A program made the position numbers and the translations under genes. From the NCBI GenBank assembly GCA_964369775.1, contig CAYJHQ010000001.1, positions 144,420 to 208,419 on the forward strand: a stretch of 64,000 nt of DNA, written 5' to 3'. The DNA comes from CAUPWF01 sp964369775 (GTDB taxonomy: Bacteria; Bacillota; Clostridia; Lachnospirales; Lachnospiraceae). The notes below the pieces were generated by a model. The model did no database searches and was not told the DNA's origin. It was given only the letters and a program-made list of their open reading frames with translations. Shown here piece after piece: positions 33,744-41,540 of this stretch (its first letter is position 1; each line of letters opens with the position of its first letter).

Positions 33744-34225
33744 TGAACAAACGTAGAAATACAAATTTAGCTCCCGCTCAAATAGGTTTGTCTTTAATTC
33801 TTGTTATTTTCATCGTTCTATGCCTTGTTATTTTTGCCACCCTCTCTCTTGTAACAGCTAACCAGGAGGAAAAGCACGCTAGCAAAGTAGCTGATAATGT
33901 TTCTGTTTATTATCAAGCTGATAGTCTTGCAAATGAAAAACTGGAAGAAATTTCAACAGCAATTACAGACTTGGATTCTAACACTTCATCCGCAGGGGTT
34001 GTCTCGACTTTAGAAAGCATTGATGAAATCACAATTGACTACCCGATAATTTCATACGCTATCCCTATATCAGATGATAAAGAGCTTTCAGTAGTTTGTG
34101 AAGTGCAATCGAATGAGAGTAACAAGCTAGTGTGTAAGATCACTACATGGGAAGAACGCTTGATTAACAACTTCTCGGGAAATGACACTCTTCCTCTACT
34201 AAACTTAGGATCACTAAATGAATAA
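33743..34225 (+). CDS. Single-span pilus-locus protein
   Basis: 160 residues. A basic N-terminus (MNKRRNTNLAPAQIG) is followed by one membrane helix (about 16-38, LSLILVIFIVLCLVIF) and a helical segment (YQADSLANEKLEEISTAI) leading into a beta-rich tail. Gly before the helix resembles a prepilin site, but Glu +5 is missing. Not assigned to a named family. Translation is probably coupled to the previous gene (TAATG). Confidence 0.68.
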   Translation: MNKRRNTNLAPAQIGLSLILVIFIVLCLVIFATLSLVTANQEEKHASKVADNVSVYYQADSLANEKLEEISTAITDLDSNTSSAGVVSTLESIDEITIDYPIISYAIPISDDKELSVVCEVQSNESNKLVCKITTWEERLINNFSGNDTLPLLNLGSLNE

Positions 34226-34237
34226 AGGAGAAATAAC

Positions 34238-35296
34238 ATGGATTTAATACAACTACTAACAAACGCCGTTAACGATCAGGCATCCGATATTTTTATCATA
34301 GCAGGACTTAAGGCTTCTTATAGAACACAAAAAGTCATGAGGAGTGTAGGAGAAAACATGCTTCTTCCAAATGACACAAAGAATCTTGTAGAAGAAATTT
34401 ATAAGCTTGCAAATAATCGTAATATGGCTAATTTACTCGAAAATGGGGATGACGACTTCTCTTTTGCTGTTCCCCATCTATCTCGTTTTCGTGTTAACGC
34501 TTACAAACAACGTGGTGCTGTATCCGCCGTGGTAAGAATTATAACTTTTAAACTGCCCGATTACTCAACAATTGGTATTCCTCAAGAAATTATTAATTTC
34601 AGTGAATTTTCAAAGGGGTTGGTACTAGTTACTGGACCTGCTGGGAGTGGAAAATCTACTTCTTTAGCTTGTATCGTGAACCAGATTAACTTAACTCAAG
34701 AAAAGCATATCATCACTTTAGAAGATCCTATCGAATTTCTTCACTCGCATAAAAAATGTATTGTAAGTCAAAGAGAGATTAGTGTCGATACTGATAGCTA
34801 TGTAAAAGCTTTGCGTGCATCACTTCGTCAAAGTCCCGATGTTATCTTGCTCGGTGAGATGCGTGACTACGAGACTATCGATGTTGCAATGACTGCAGCT
34901 GAGACCGGACACTTGGTTATTTCCACTTTACATACAATGGGTGCAGCTAATACTATTGATCGTATTATAGACGTATTCCCTGCAAACCAACAGAGGCAAA
35001 TTGCAGTCCAACTCTCTATGGTGCTACAAGCAATTGTATCACAACAATTGGTTCCTTGTGTTGACGGAACTATTGTTCCAGTATTTGAGATTATGACTAT
35101 GACACCAGCGATTCGTAACATGATTCGTGATAATAAGATCCCTCAGATAGATGCCACTGTATATTCTGCTAATAGACCTGACATGGTATCTATGGATAGT
35201 AATCTACTAAAGCTACAGCAAGCTGGAAAAATCACAAAAGAAACTGCTCTACTTTATGCTTCAAACCCTGATATGTTGAAAAACAAATTACGATAA
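34238..35296 (+). CDS. pilT: PilT-like type IV pilus ATPase
   Basis: 352 residues with the secretion-ATPase motifs in order: Walker A GPAGSGKST near 131, Asp box TLEDPIEFLH near 162, Walker B SPDVILLGEMRD near 198, His box GHLVISTLHTMGAANTIDRI near 225, and the PilT marker AIRNMIRDNKIPQID near 290. PilT proteins usually power pilus retraction. Here it is the only ATPase in the locus and no PilB-type extension ATPase is present, so it may drive the whole system. A strong terminator follows. Confidence 0.92.
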   Translation: MDLIQLLTNAVNDQASDIFIIAGLKASYRTQKVMRSVGENMLLPNDTKNLVEEIYKLANNRNMANLLENGDDDFSFAVPHLSRFRVNAYKQRGAVSAVVRIITFKLPDYSTIGIPQEIINFSEFSKGLVLVTGPAGSGKSTSLACIVNQINLTQEKHIITLEDPIEFLHSHKKCIVSQREISVDTDSYVKALRASLRQSPDVILLGEMRDYETIDVAMTAAETGHLVISTLHTMGAANTIDRIIDVFPANQQRQIAVQLSMVLQAIVSQQLVPCVDGTIVPVFEIMTMTPAIRNMIRDNKIPQIDATVYSANRPDMVSMDSNLLKLQQAGKITKETALLYASNPDMLKNKLR

Positions 35297-35299
35297 CAA

Positions 35300-35342
35300 A
35301 TACAAAAAGAAGCGATTTCTCCAATCGCTTCTTTTGTATTTA
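35300..35342. terminator. Bidirectional terminator after the pilus operon
   Basis: GAAGCGATT (35309-35317) and AATCGCTTC (35323-35331) form the core; AAATACAAAA and TTTTGTATTT extend the pairing on both sides. It serves pilT (+) and the amidase gene (-). Confidence 0.9.
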
Positions 35343-35359
35343 TATGCTATTCTATCTTT

Positions 35360-36016
35360 TTATTCTGTGATTAATTCTTTTACATCCTCTTGAAATTCTA
35401 ACCAACTATCTTCATTTTCTACATAGTACTTCGGACAAATTTTCCCCGTGATATCGTAATGCCTAATCACATCTTTTTCTGTTAATCGAAACTTCATGCA
35501 AAGCCATGCTGTCAACTCTACTACTGAATCGTATGTAACATCGGAGAACTCTCCCGTTTCATCTTCATGGCATACTTCTATTGAAACTGAATCTGCATTA
35601 CGACTATTAGATGCATAAGCTATCTCCCAGGTAGGCACACACTGTATAATCTCACCTTCTAATCCAACGATAAAATTACTGCTGGCCTCTGTTTCTTTAG
35701 AATCCTTTAATCCTTCAAAATACTCCCTGTTCTCAGACGCTGTAGAGCCCGGATTCCCAACATAATGTATCACGATGCTATTTACTTCCTCTATCTCCGT
35801 TCCTGGTCTAGAATAGGGGTTAATTGTGAGCAAGTCAACATCCATATCAGGTTTTTCTTCTTCAAGTACCTCTTCTGTTACAACCACATACTCCACTTCT
35901 TGGTTCGAAAATATCTTATATAAAAACAAACCTATAAATATTAATAATAACATACATATCCCTATAGATACGTATGTTACTACTTTACTTTTATGTTTTA
36001 ACTGTTTTTTATTCAT
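35360..36016 (-). CDS. Membrane-anchored N-acetylmuramoyl-L-alanine amidase
   Basis: Zinc amidase that cuts the glycan-peptide bond of peptidoglycan. 218 residues with one N-terminal membrane helix (about 12-32) and a spacer. An Amidase_2 (PGRP-type) domain follows: IVIHYVGNPGSTASENREYF with the first His near 84, EIAYASNSRNADSVSIEVCH, VIRHYDITGKICPKYYV with the second His near 184 and the Cys/Lys region. No SH3 or wall-binding repeats. It overlaps the guaB 3' end by 8 bp. Confidence 0.9.
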   Translation of the reverse strand: MNKKQLKHKSKVVTYVSIGICMLLLIFIGLFLYKIFSNQEVEYVVVTEEVLEEEKPDMDVDLLTINPYSRPGTEIEEVNSIVIHYVGNPGSTASENREYFEGLKDSKETEASSNFIVGLEGEIIQCVPTWEIAYASNSRNADSVSIEVCHEDETGEFSDVTYDSVVELTAWLCMKFRLTEKDVIRHYDITGKICPKYYVENEDSWLEFQEDVKELITE

Positions 36017-37463
36017 TTACACTATAGTTTGGTGCTTCTTTTGTAATATGAATATCATGAGGATGACTCTCTTTTAGAGATGCTGCTGAAATCTTCACAA
36101 ACTCTCCATTTTGAATCAATGATTCAATCGTCTCAGCTCCACAGTATCCCATTCCTGAACGAAGTCCACCAATTAATTGATACACAGTATCTTCTACTGT
36201 TCCTTTATATGCTACACGACCTTCTACACCCTCTGGAACTAGTTTCTTAGCATTCTCTTGGAAGTACCTATCTTTACTTCCGTTTTCCATAGCAGCGATA
36301 GATCCCATACCACGATATACTTTGTACTTTCTTCCTTGGAATAGTTCAAATGTACCTGGTGACTCATCACACCCTGCAAAAATACTTCCCATCATACAGA
36401 TATTTGCTCCAGCTGCAATAGCCTTTGTCATATCTCCTGAATACTTGATACCTCCATCTGCAATTACAGGGACACCATATTCTCTTGCTACATCATAGCA
36501 ATTCATAACTGCCGTAATCTGTGGAACACCAATTCCTGCAACTACACGAGTTGTACAGATTGAACCTGGACCGATTCCAACCTTAATCGCATCCGCACCA
36601 GCTTCAATTAACGCTTTTGCTGCTGCTCCTGTTGCAATATTACCTGCAATAACTTGCAATTCTGGATATGCATCTTTTACCATCTTCACAGTTCTGATTA
36701 CATTCTCAGAATGACCATGAGCAGAATCCATTACTACACAATCTACTTTTGCATTTACAAGTGCTTCTACTCTATCCAGACAGTTTGCAGTAATTCCAAC
36801 GCCTGCACCGCATAGAAGGCGTCCTTGATCATCTTTAGCAGAATCAGGATACTTAATCTGCTTCTCGATATCTTTTATTGTAATTAATCCCTTTAAATGA
36901 TAGTTATCATCAACTATAGGTAGCTTTTCTTTTCTAGCTTTTGCAAGAATACTCTTTGCTTCTTCAAGTGTAATACCTTCTTTTGCAGTAATAAGACCTT
37001 CAGAAGTCATACACTCTTTGATTTTCTTCGAAAAATCTTGCTCAAACTTTAAGTCACGGTTGGTAATAATACCCACTAGTTTTTTTCCTTCTGTTATTGG
37101 AACTCCAGATATTCTAAACTTTGACATCAATTCATTTGCATCACCTAATGTATGATCTTGTGATAGATAAAATGGATCTGTAATAACGCCATTTTCTGAA
37201 CGCTTTACTTTATCAACCTCATCAGCTTGTGCTTCAATTGACATATTCTTGTGAATGACACCAAGACCACCTTGCCTCGCCATTGCAATCGCCATTCTAT
37301 GCTCAGTAACTGTATCCATCCCCGCACTAATCATCGGTATATTCAAACGTATTTTTTTAGTTAAATAGGTTGATAAATCAATCTGGTTTGGAATAACCTT
37401 TGAATAACTTGGTACTAATAATACATCATCAAACGTAATTCCTTCTCCAATAATTCTTCCCAT
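36009..37463 (-). CDS. guaB: IMP dehydrogenase
   Basis: Oxidises IMP to XMP with NAD, committing to guanine nucleotides. 484 residues: TIM barrel with two CBS domains inserted at about 95-205. The catalytic Cys loop is GIGPGSICTTRVVAG near 298-312, with MMGSIFAGCDESPG near 378 and the flap YRGMGSIAAM near 405. It links directly to the IMP-forming purO-purH operon of this window, though the genes are 10 kb apart. It has its own promoter. Confidence 0.97.
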   Translation of the reverse strand: MGRIIGEGITFDDVLLVPSYSKVIPNQIDLSTYLTKKIRLNIPMISAGMDTVTEHRMAIAMARQGGLGVIHKNMSIEAQADEVDKVKRSENGVITDPFYLSQDHTLGDANELMSKFRISGVPITEGKKLVGIITNRDLKFEQDFSKKIKECMTSEGLITAKEGITLEEAKSILAKARKEKLPIVDDNYHLKGLITIKDIEKQIKYPDSAKDDQGRLLCGAGVGITANCLDRVEALVNAKVDCVVMDSAHGHSENVIRTVKMVKDAYPELQVIAGNIATGAAAKALIEAGADAIKVGIGPGSICTTRVVAGIGVPQITAVMNCYDVAREYGVPVIADGGIKYSGDMTKAIAAGANICMMGSIFAGCDESPGTFELFQGRKYKVYRGMGSIAAMENGSKDRYFQENAKKLVPEGVEGRVAYKGTVEDTVYQLIGGLRSGMGYCGAETIESLIQNGEFVKISAASLKESHPHDIHITKEAPNYSVNE

Positions 37464-37511
37464 CTGTTGTTCCTCTCTTTCTTACTACCTTTTGTAAATA
37501 ATTTAATCCTA

Positions 37512-37540
37512 ATATTACAAAATATTTCTGCTACTGTCAA
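37512..37540 (-). promoter_or_regulatory. Promoter of guaB
   Basis: Minus-strand TTGACA (37535-37540), 17-bp spacer, TAATAT (37512-37517). The leader is only about 40 nt, leaving no room for a purine riboswitch. Confidence 0.75.
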
Positions 37541-37546
37541 GCTATT

Positions 37547-38035
37547 TTATAGCACTTTTCTAGGTGCAATCAACTTCATTGCATTTAGTATTTTTTCGTT
37601 TGGTTCTAATAGAACTCCTACTTTTTCACCATTTTTCACAACCACAGCTTTATAAACTGTATTTTTTCCATTTTTTGACGAGAAATCTATCAATTTAATA
37701 TCTTGATACCCCATTAATTGGTCTGAACCTAAAGGTGCAATCACTACTAAGTCGTTCATATCCATCGAATAAGCATGCTTTCTTTTCTTCATAGAAATTA
37801 TCTTATCTATGTCAAGTTGTCCATTAATATATAAATATTCAAATTCTAAGGAGTTACCTTGCGCTATAAAATAATATAAAACTAGCGATATTACCGCCCC
37901 GGATAATAGCACCATATTAACTAAAACTCCTCCGGCTAAACATATTATCCCTAATGCCATCAAGAAAGCACTAAGCACCATTTTTCCCTTTGATGAGTTT
38001 CTTTTTACTAATTGCTCAATGTAAAATTCGTTCAT
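37547..38035 (-). CDS. DUF6106-like membrane protein
   Basis: 162 residues. Two adjacent membrane helices (about 17-35 and 38-60) are followed by a soluble domain with EYLYINGQLDIDKIISMKKRKHAYSMD, which is characteristic of the DUF6106 family of Clostridia, and LIDFSSKNGKN. Function unknown. It has a good GGTGGAGG ribosome site and lies between groEL and guaB. Confidence 0.75.
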   Translation of the reverse strand: MNEFYIEQLVKRNSSKGKMVLSAFLMALGIICLAGGVLVNMVLLSGAVISLVLYYFIAQGNSLEFEYLYINGQLDIDKIISMKKRKHAYSMDMNDLVVIAPLGSDQLMGYQDIKLIDFSSKNGKNTVYKAVVVKNGEKVGVLLEPNEKILNAMKLIAPRKVL

Positions 38036-38129
38036 TATCTGCCTCCACCTATGTTTCTTCTATTTATCTACTTTCCATTGTAACAAGAAATCCTTTAGAC
38101 CGTCAAGAAATAATCCTAAGTAATATATA

Positions 38130-38171
38130 AAAAGTCTATATCCAAAGTAAGCACTTTAGATATAGACTTTT
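38130..38171 (-). terminator. Terminator of groESL
   Basis: A 13-bp perfect outer stem (AAAAGTCTATATC 38130-38142 with 38159-38171), one mismatch and 5 more pairs around an AAGC loop. Located 20 bp past the groEL stop. Confidence 0.85.
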
Positions 38172-38192
38172 ACTTATCGGTTTTATTTATAA

Positions 38193-39815
38193 TTACATCA
38201 TTCCCATTCCTGGGTTACCAGCTGGCATTGCTGGCATATCTTCTTTGATATTGGCAACTACAGACTCAGTAGTTAATAATGTCGATGCTACGCTTGTAGC
38301 ATTTTGAAGAGCGCTTCTTGTCACTTTAGACGGGTCAAGAATTCCAGCTTCAACCATATCTACATATTTTTCTTTATATGCATCAAATCCTGTACCAACT
38401 GCTGATTCTCTAACTTTATTGATGATAACAGACCCTTCAAGTCCTGCATTGGCTACAATATGGAACAACGGTGCCTCTAGTGCTTTTAAAATAATCTTAG
38501 CCCCAGTCTTCTCATCTCCTTCTAATTCATCAACTAACTTTTCTACTTCCTTAGAAGCATGAATATATGAAGAACCACCCCCTGCTATAATACCTTCTTC
38601 TACAGCCGCTCTAGTAGCATTTAAAGCATCTTCCATACGTAGCTTAGCTTCCTTCATCTCTGTCTCTGTAGCTGCTCCTACGCGGATTACAGCAACTCCT
38701 CCAGCTAGTTTAGCTAGGCGCTCTTGTAATTTTTCTCTATCGAATTCTGATGTAGTCTCTTCGATTTGCTTCTTAATCTGATTTACTCTACCATCAATTC
38801 CTGATTTATCTCCAGCACCATCGACAATTACTGTGTTTTCTTTTTGAACTTTTACTGACTTTGCACGTCCTAATTGATCCATAGTCACTTCTTTTAAGTC
38901 TAGACCTAGTTCTTCTGAAATCACCTGGCCTCCAGTAAGGATTGCAATATCTTCAAGCATCGCTTTTCTTCTGTCTCCATATCCTGGTGCTTTTACAGCA
39001 ACAACATTGAATGTTCCTCTTAATTTGTTCACGATTAAGGTAGTAAGCGCTTCTCCTTCGATATCTTCAGCGATAATCAATAGTCTAGCTCCCGATTGAA
39101 CGATTTGCTCTAAAACAGGTAGTAAATCTTGAATATTGCTAATCTTCTTATCTGTTACCAAGATATATGGTTCATCTAAATTTGCTTCCATCTTATCCAT
39201 ATCTGTCGCCATATATGCAGAAATATACCCTCTATCAAATTGCATACCTTCTACTAAGTCTAATTCTGTCATCATTGTTTTAGACTCTTCGATTGTGATA
39301 ACACCATCATTTGATACTTTTTCCATTGCATCTGCAATCATAGTTCCTACCTCTTCATCACCCGAGGAAACAGTAGCTACTTTTGCAATTTGCTCTTTAT
39401 CTTTTACTTTTCCGCTCATAGATGCGATTGATTCCACTGCACATGCAGTCGCTTTTTTCATTCCTTTACGAAGAACTATAGGATTTGCTCCCGCAGCAAG
39501 ATTTTTCATTCCCGCATTCACCATCGCTTGAGCTAAAACTGTAGCCGTAGTTGTTCCATCTCCTGCTACATCATTGGTCTTCGCTGCAACTTCTTTTATC
39601 AGTTGTGCACCCATATTTTCAAAAACATCTTCCAGTTCAATCTCTTTTGCGATTGTAACACCATCATTAGTGATAAGAGGTGAGCCAAACGATTTGTCAA
39701 GGACTACATTTCTCCCTTTAGGGCCTAATGTCACACGCACTGTATCTGCTAATTTATTAACCCCTGTCTCTAATGATGCTCTAGCTTCTGCTCCAAATTT
39801 AATTTCCTTTGCCAT
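38193..39815 (-). CDS. groEL: Chaperonin GroEL (Hsp60)
   Basis: 540 residues, tetradecameric ATP-driven folding chamber. Starts AKEIKFGAEARASLETGVN; DKSFGSPLITNDGVTIAKEI near 40; ATP-site GDGTTTATVLAQ near 85; GGVAVIRVGAATETEMKEAK near 375; ends in the GM-rich tail MPAMPAGNPGMGMM. It follows groES by 13 bp in the HrcA/CIRCE-controlled operon. Confidence 0.99.
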   Translation of the reverse strand: MAKEIKFGAEARASLETGVNKLADTVRVTLGPKGRNVVLDKSFGSPLITNDGVTIAKEIELEDVFENMGAQLIKEVAAKTNDVAGDGTTTATVLAQAMVNAGMKNLAAGANPIVLRKGMKKATACAVESIASMSGKVKDKEQIAKVATVSSGDEEVGTMIADAMEKVSNDGVITIEESKTMMTELDLVEGMQFDRGYISAYMATDMDKMEANLDEPYILVTDKKISNIQDLLPVLEQIVQSGARLLIIAEDIEGEALTTLIVNKLRGTFNVVAVKAPGYGDRRKAMLEDIAILTGGQVISEELGLDLKEVTMDQLGRAKSVKVQKENTVIVDGAGDKSGIDGRVNQIKKQIEETTSEFDREKLQERLAKLAGGVAVIRVGAATETEMKEAKLRMEDALNATRAAVEEGIIAGGGSSYIHASKEVEKLVDELEGDEKTGAKIILKALEAPLFHIVANAGLEGSVIINKVRESAVGTGFDAYKEKYVDMVEAGILDPSKVTRSALQNATSVASTLLTTESVVANIKEDMPAMPAGNPGMGMM

Positions 39816-39828
39816 TATCTCACCCCTC

Positions 39829-40113
39829 CTATTTCACTACTGCTAATATATCATTTTGCTTAACAATAATATATTCTTCATCGTCTAATTCAATTTCAGT
39901 CCCTGCATACTTCGAGTATACAACTTTATCCCCTACTTCTACTAGCATATCTACTTGCTTTCCATCTACCATTCCCCCTGGTCCAACTGCAATCACTTCT
40001 GCTTGTTGGGGTTTTTCATTTGATTGTCCAGGTATAACGATTCCAGACTTTGTAGTTTCTTCAGCTATTAGTTGCTTCAATACAACCCTATCTCCTAGTG
40101 GTAATAAATTCAT
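39829..40113 (-). CDS. groES: Co-chaperonin GroES (Hsp10)
   Basis: 94 residues forming the lid of GroEL. PLGDRVVLKQLIAEETTKSG with the mobile loop GIVIPG near 24, GEVIAVGPG-like segment AEVIAVGPGGMVDGK near 38, and KYAGTEIELDDEEYIIVKQNDILAV at the end. AAGGAGG precedes the ATG. Confidence 0.98.
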   Translation of the reverse strand: MNLLPLGDRVVLKQLIAEETTKSGIVIPGQSNEKPQQAEVIAVGPGGMVDGKQVDMLVEVGDKVVYSKYAGTEIELDDEEYIIVKQNDILAVVK

Positions 40114-40136
40114 TGTAATTCCTCCTTAACTATATG

Positions 40137-40163
40137 TTAGCACTCAATTCCGCTGAGTGCTAA
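40137..40163 (-). promoter_or_regulatory. CIRCE operator of groESL
   Basis: TTAGCACTC-N9-GAGTGCTAA, an exact 9-9-9 CIRCE element between the promoter and groES. It is the binding site of the HrcA heat-shock repressor. hrcA itself is not in the window. Confidence 0.97.
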
Positions 40164-40174
40164 TTCATAGATTT

Positions 40175-40203
40175 AAAATATCATCTACCTATTCTTTTGT
40201 CAA
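40175..40203 (-). promoter_or_regulatory. Sigma-A promoter of groESL
   Basis: Minus-strand TTGACA (40198-40203), 17-bp spacer, TATTTT (40175-40180). CIRCE begins about 12 bp downstream of the -10, in the 5' leader. Confidence 0.85.
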
Positions 40204-40206
40204 TAA

Positions 40207-40515
40207 TCAATCTATTAATATTTTATAAAATCCATTCTCAATTCGAAAAATTCCCATTCCGCCTTCCTCACTATAGTACCTCTGTTTTACGGTTCCATAG
40301 CAAACAATTATGCTTTCATTTTCTGTCTCTATTTTACACGAGTACTTAACATCAAGGGAAATCCTCTCCAACAACTGCTCTGCTATCTCTATATAGAACA
40401 TCTCTTCATTTTTCATATAGCGAAGCACTTTCCCCTCTACGATACCATCATCAACGATTATATCACGCTTTAAAGCTTTTTCTACTTCTAACTGGACTCT
40501 ACAACCTTCGTACAT
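40207..40515 (-). CDS. Hypothetical 102-residue protein
   Basis: GAGGTGG lies 4 bp before the ATG. The composition is beta-rich and soluble: GCRVQLEVEKALKRD, DGIVEGKVLRYM, MFYIEIAEQLLERISLDVKYSC and GGMGIFRIENGFYKILI. The layout recalls PilZ-like barrels, but I see no RxxxR / DxSxxG signature, so I do not assign it. It sits between codY and groESL; its stop lies 4 bp from the groESL -35 box. Confidence 0.7.
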   Translation of the reverse strand: MYEGCRVQLEVEKALKRDIIVDDGIVEGKVLRYMKNEEMFYIEIAEQLLERISLDVKYSCKIETENESIIVCYGTVKQRYYSEEGGMGIFRIENGFYKILID

Positions 40516-40572
40516 ATATCCACCTCATTCACAACCTATTCTTTTTCAATGACCTATCTTGTAAGTATATCG

Positions 40573-40610
40573 AAAAAAATGCCACTTTGCAATCGCAAGT
40601 GACATTTTTT
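40573..40610 (-). terminator. Terminator of codY
   Basis: AAAAAATGCCACTTTGC pairs with GCAAGTGACATTTTTT with one mismatch, ending in T6 (and A-rich on the other side). It lies 9 bp past the codY stop. Confidence 0.85.
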
Positions 40611-40618
40611 ATTCATTC

Positions 40619-41425
40619 TTAATTTACCGCAGATTGCTTTTTCTTATATCTACGATCCTTCTTTATTTCTTCAATCTCTCTAAAAACAAAATCATTAACA
40701 ACTTTGATGTAAGTACCCTTCATGCCTGATGAACGCGATTCAATTACCCCTGCACTTTCAAACTTACGAAGAGCATTCACAATAACCGAACGAGTGATAT
40801 CTACTCTATCTGCAATCTTACTTGCAACCAATATCCCTTCAGTTCCTTCTAATTCATCAAAAATATGAATTATTGCTTCTAATTCTGAAAAAGATAATGT
40901 TCCTAATGCTGATTGAACTATCTGTTCTTTTCTCATCTCTTCTGCATTTTCCTCATTAACTGATCGAAGCATCTCTAGCCCAACTACTGTTGTACCGTAT
41001 TCACTCAAGATAATATCATCAATTTCATATACATTTGAATTTTTATATATAAATAGTGTTCCAAGCCTTTCCCCTCCAATATCAATCGGAGTAATGATCG
41101 CTTGATAATCTTTCACTGTCTCTGCTGCAAACCCTAATGTCTGTAAATTTACATTTTCTTTTGTCGATAAAATACTCAGCAACCTCTCGTTAAGCATCTC
41201 GTCTATATAGCTTCCTACTTCGTTCATAATCAACTCATTAATCGCCGGAACGCTAACAAACTGACTAATTCCAAGTACTTTCCCTTTTTTACTAACCACA
41301 AGAGCATTAGACTCTAAAATCTCTGTCAATACAGAGCAAATATCGCTAAATACTACTTTACTAGAATTATTGTTGTGTAATAATTTGTTAATTTTTCTTG
41401 TTTTATCAAGCAAATGTACGCTCAT
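40619..41425 (-). CDS. codY: GTP-sensing pleiotropic repressor CodY
   Basis: Represses amino-acid transport, biosynthesis and post-exponential genes when GTP and branched-chain amino acids are plentiful. 268 residues from the ATG at 41423-41425, after GGAGGACATTT. The N-terminal GAF-like sensor starts SVHLLDKTRKINKLLHNN. The C-terminal winged helix includes the recognition segment ASKIADRVDITRSVIVNALRK near 203-223 and IESRSSGMKGTYIKV near 230. Linked to topA as in other Firmicutes. Confidence 0.97.
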   Translation of the reverse strand: MSVHLLDKTRKINKLLHNNNSSKVVFSDICSVLTEILESNALVVSKKGKVLGISQFVSVPAINELIMNEVGSYIDEMLNERLLSILSTKENVNLQTLGFAAETVKDYQAIITPIDIGGERLGTLFIYKNSNVYEIDDIILSEYGTTVVGLEMLRSVNEENAEEMRKEQIVQSALGTLSFSELEAIIHIFDELEGTEGILVASKIADRVDITRSVIVNALRKFESAGVIESRSSGMKGTYIKVVNDFVFREIEEIKKDRRYKKKQSAVN

Positions 41426-41540
41426 AAATGTCCTCCAAAATTTCATTTCATAATATTTCTAATTGTTCCTCGAATTTGTCTTTTTATACTAACACACAAT
41501 TTTCTATATTTCACTAAATTCGTCAAATCTTAATATAATA

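Noticed and set aside
40207..40515. PilZ domain assignment for the 102-residue protein
   Set aside because: The barrel-like pattern is suggestive, but the RxxxR and D/NxSxxG motifs are not present.
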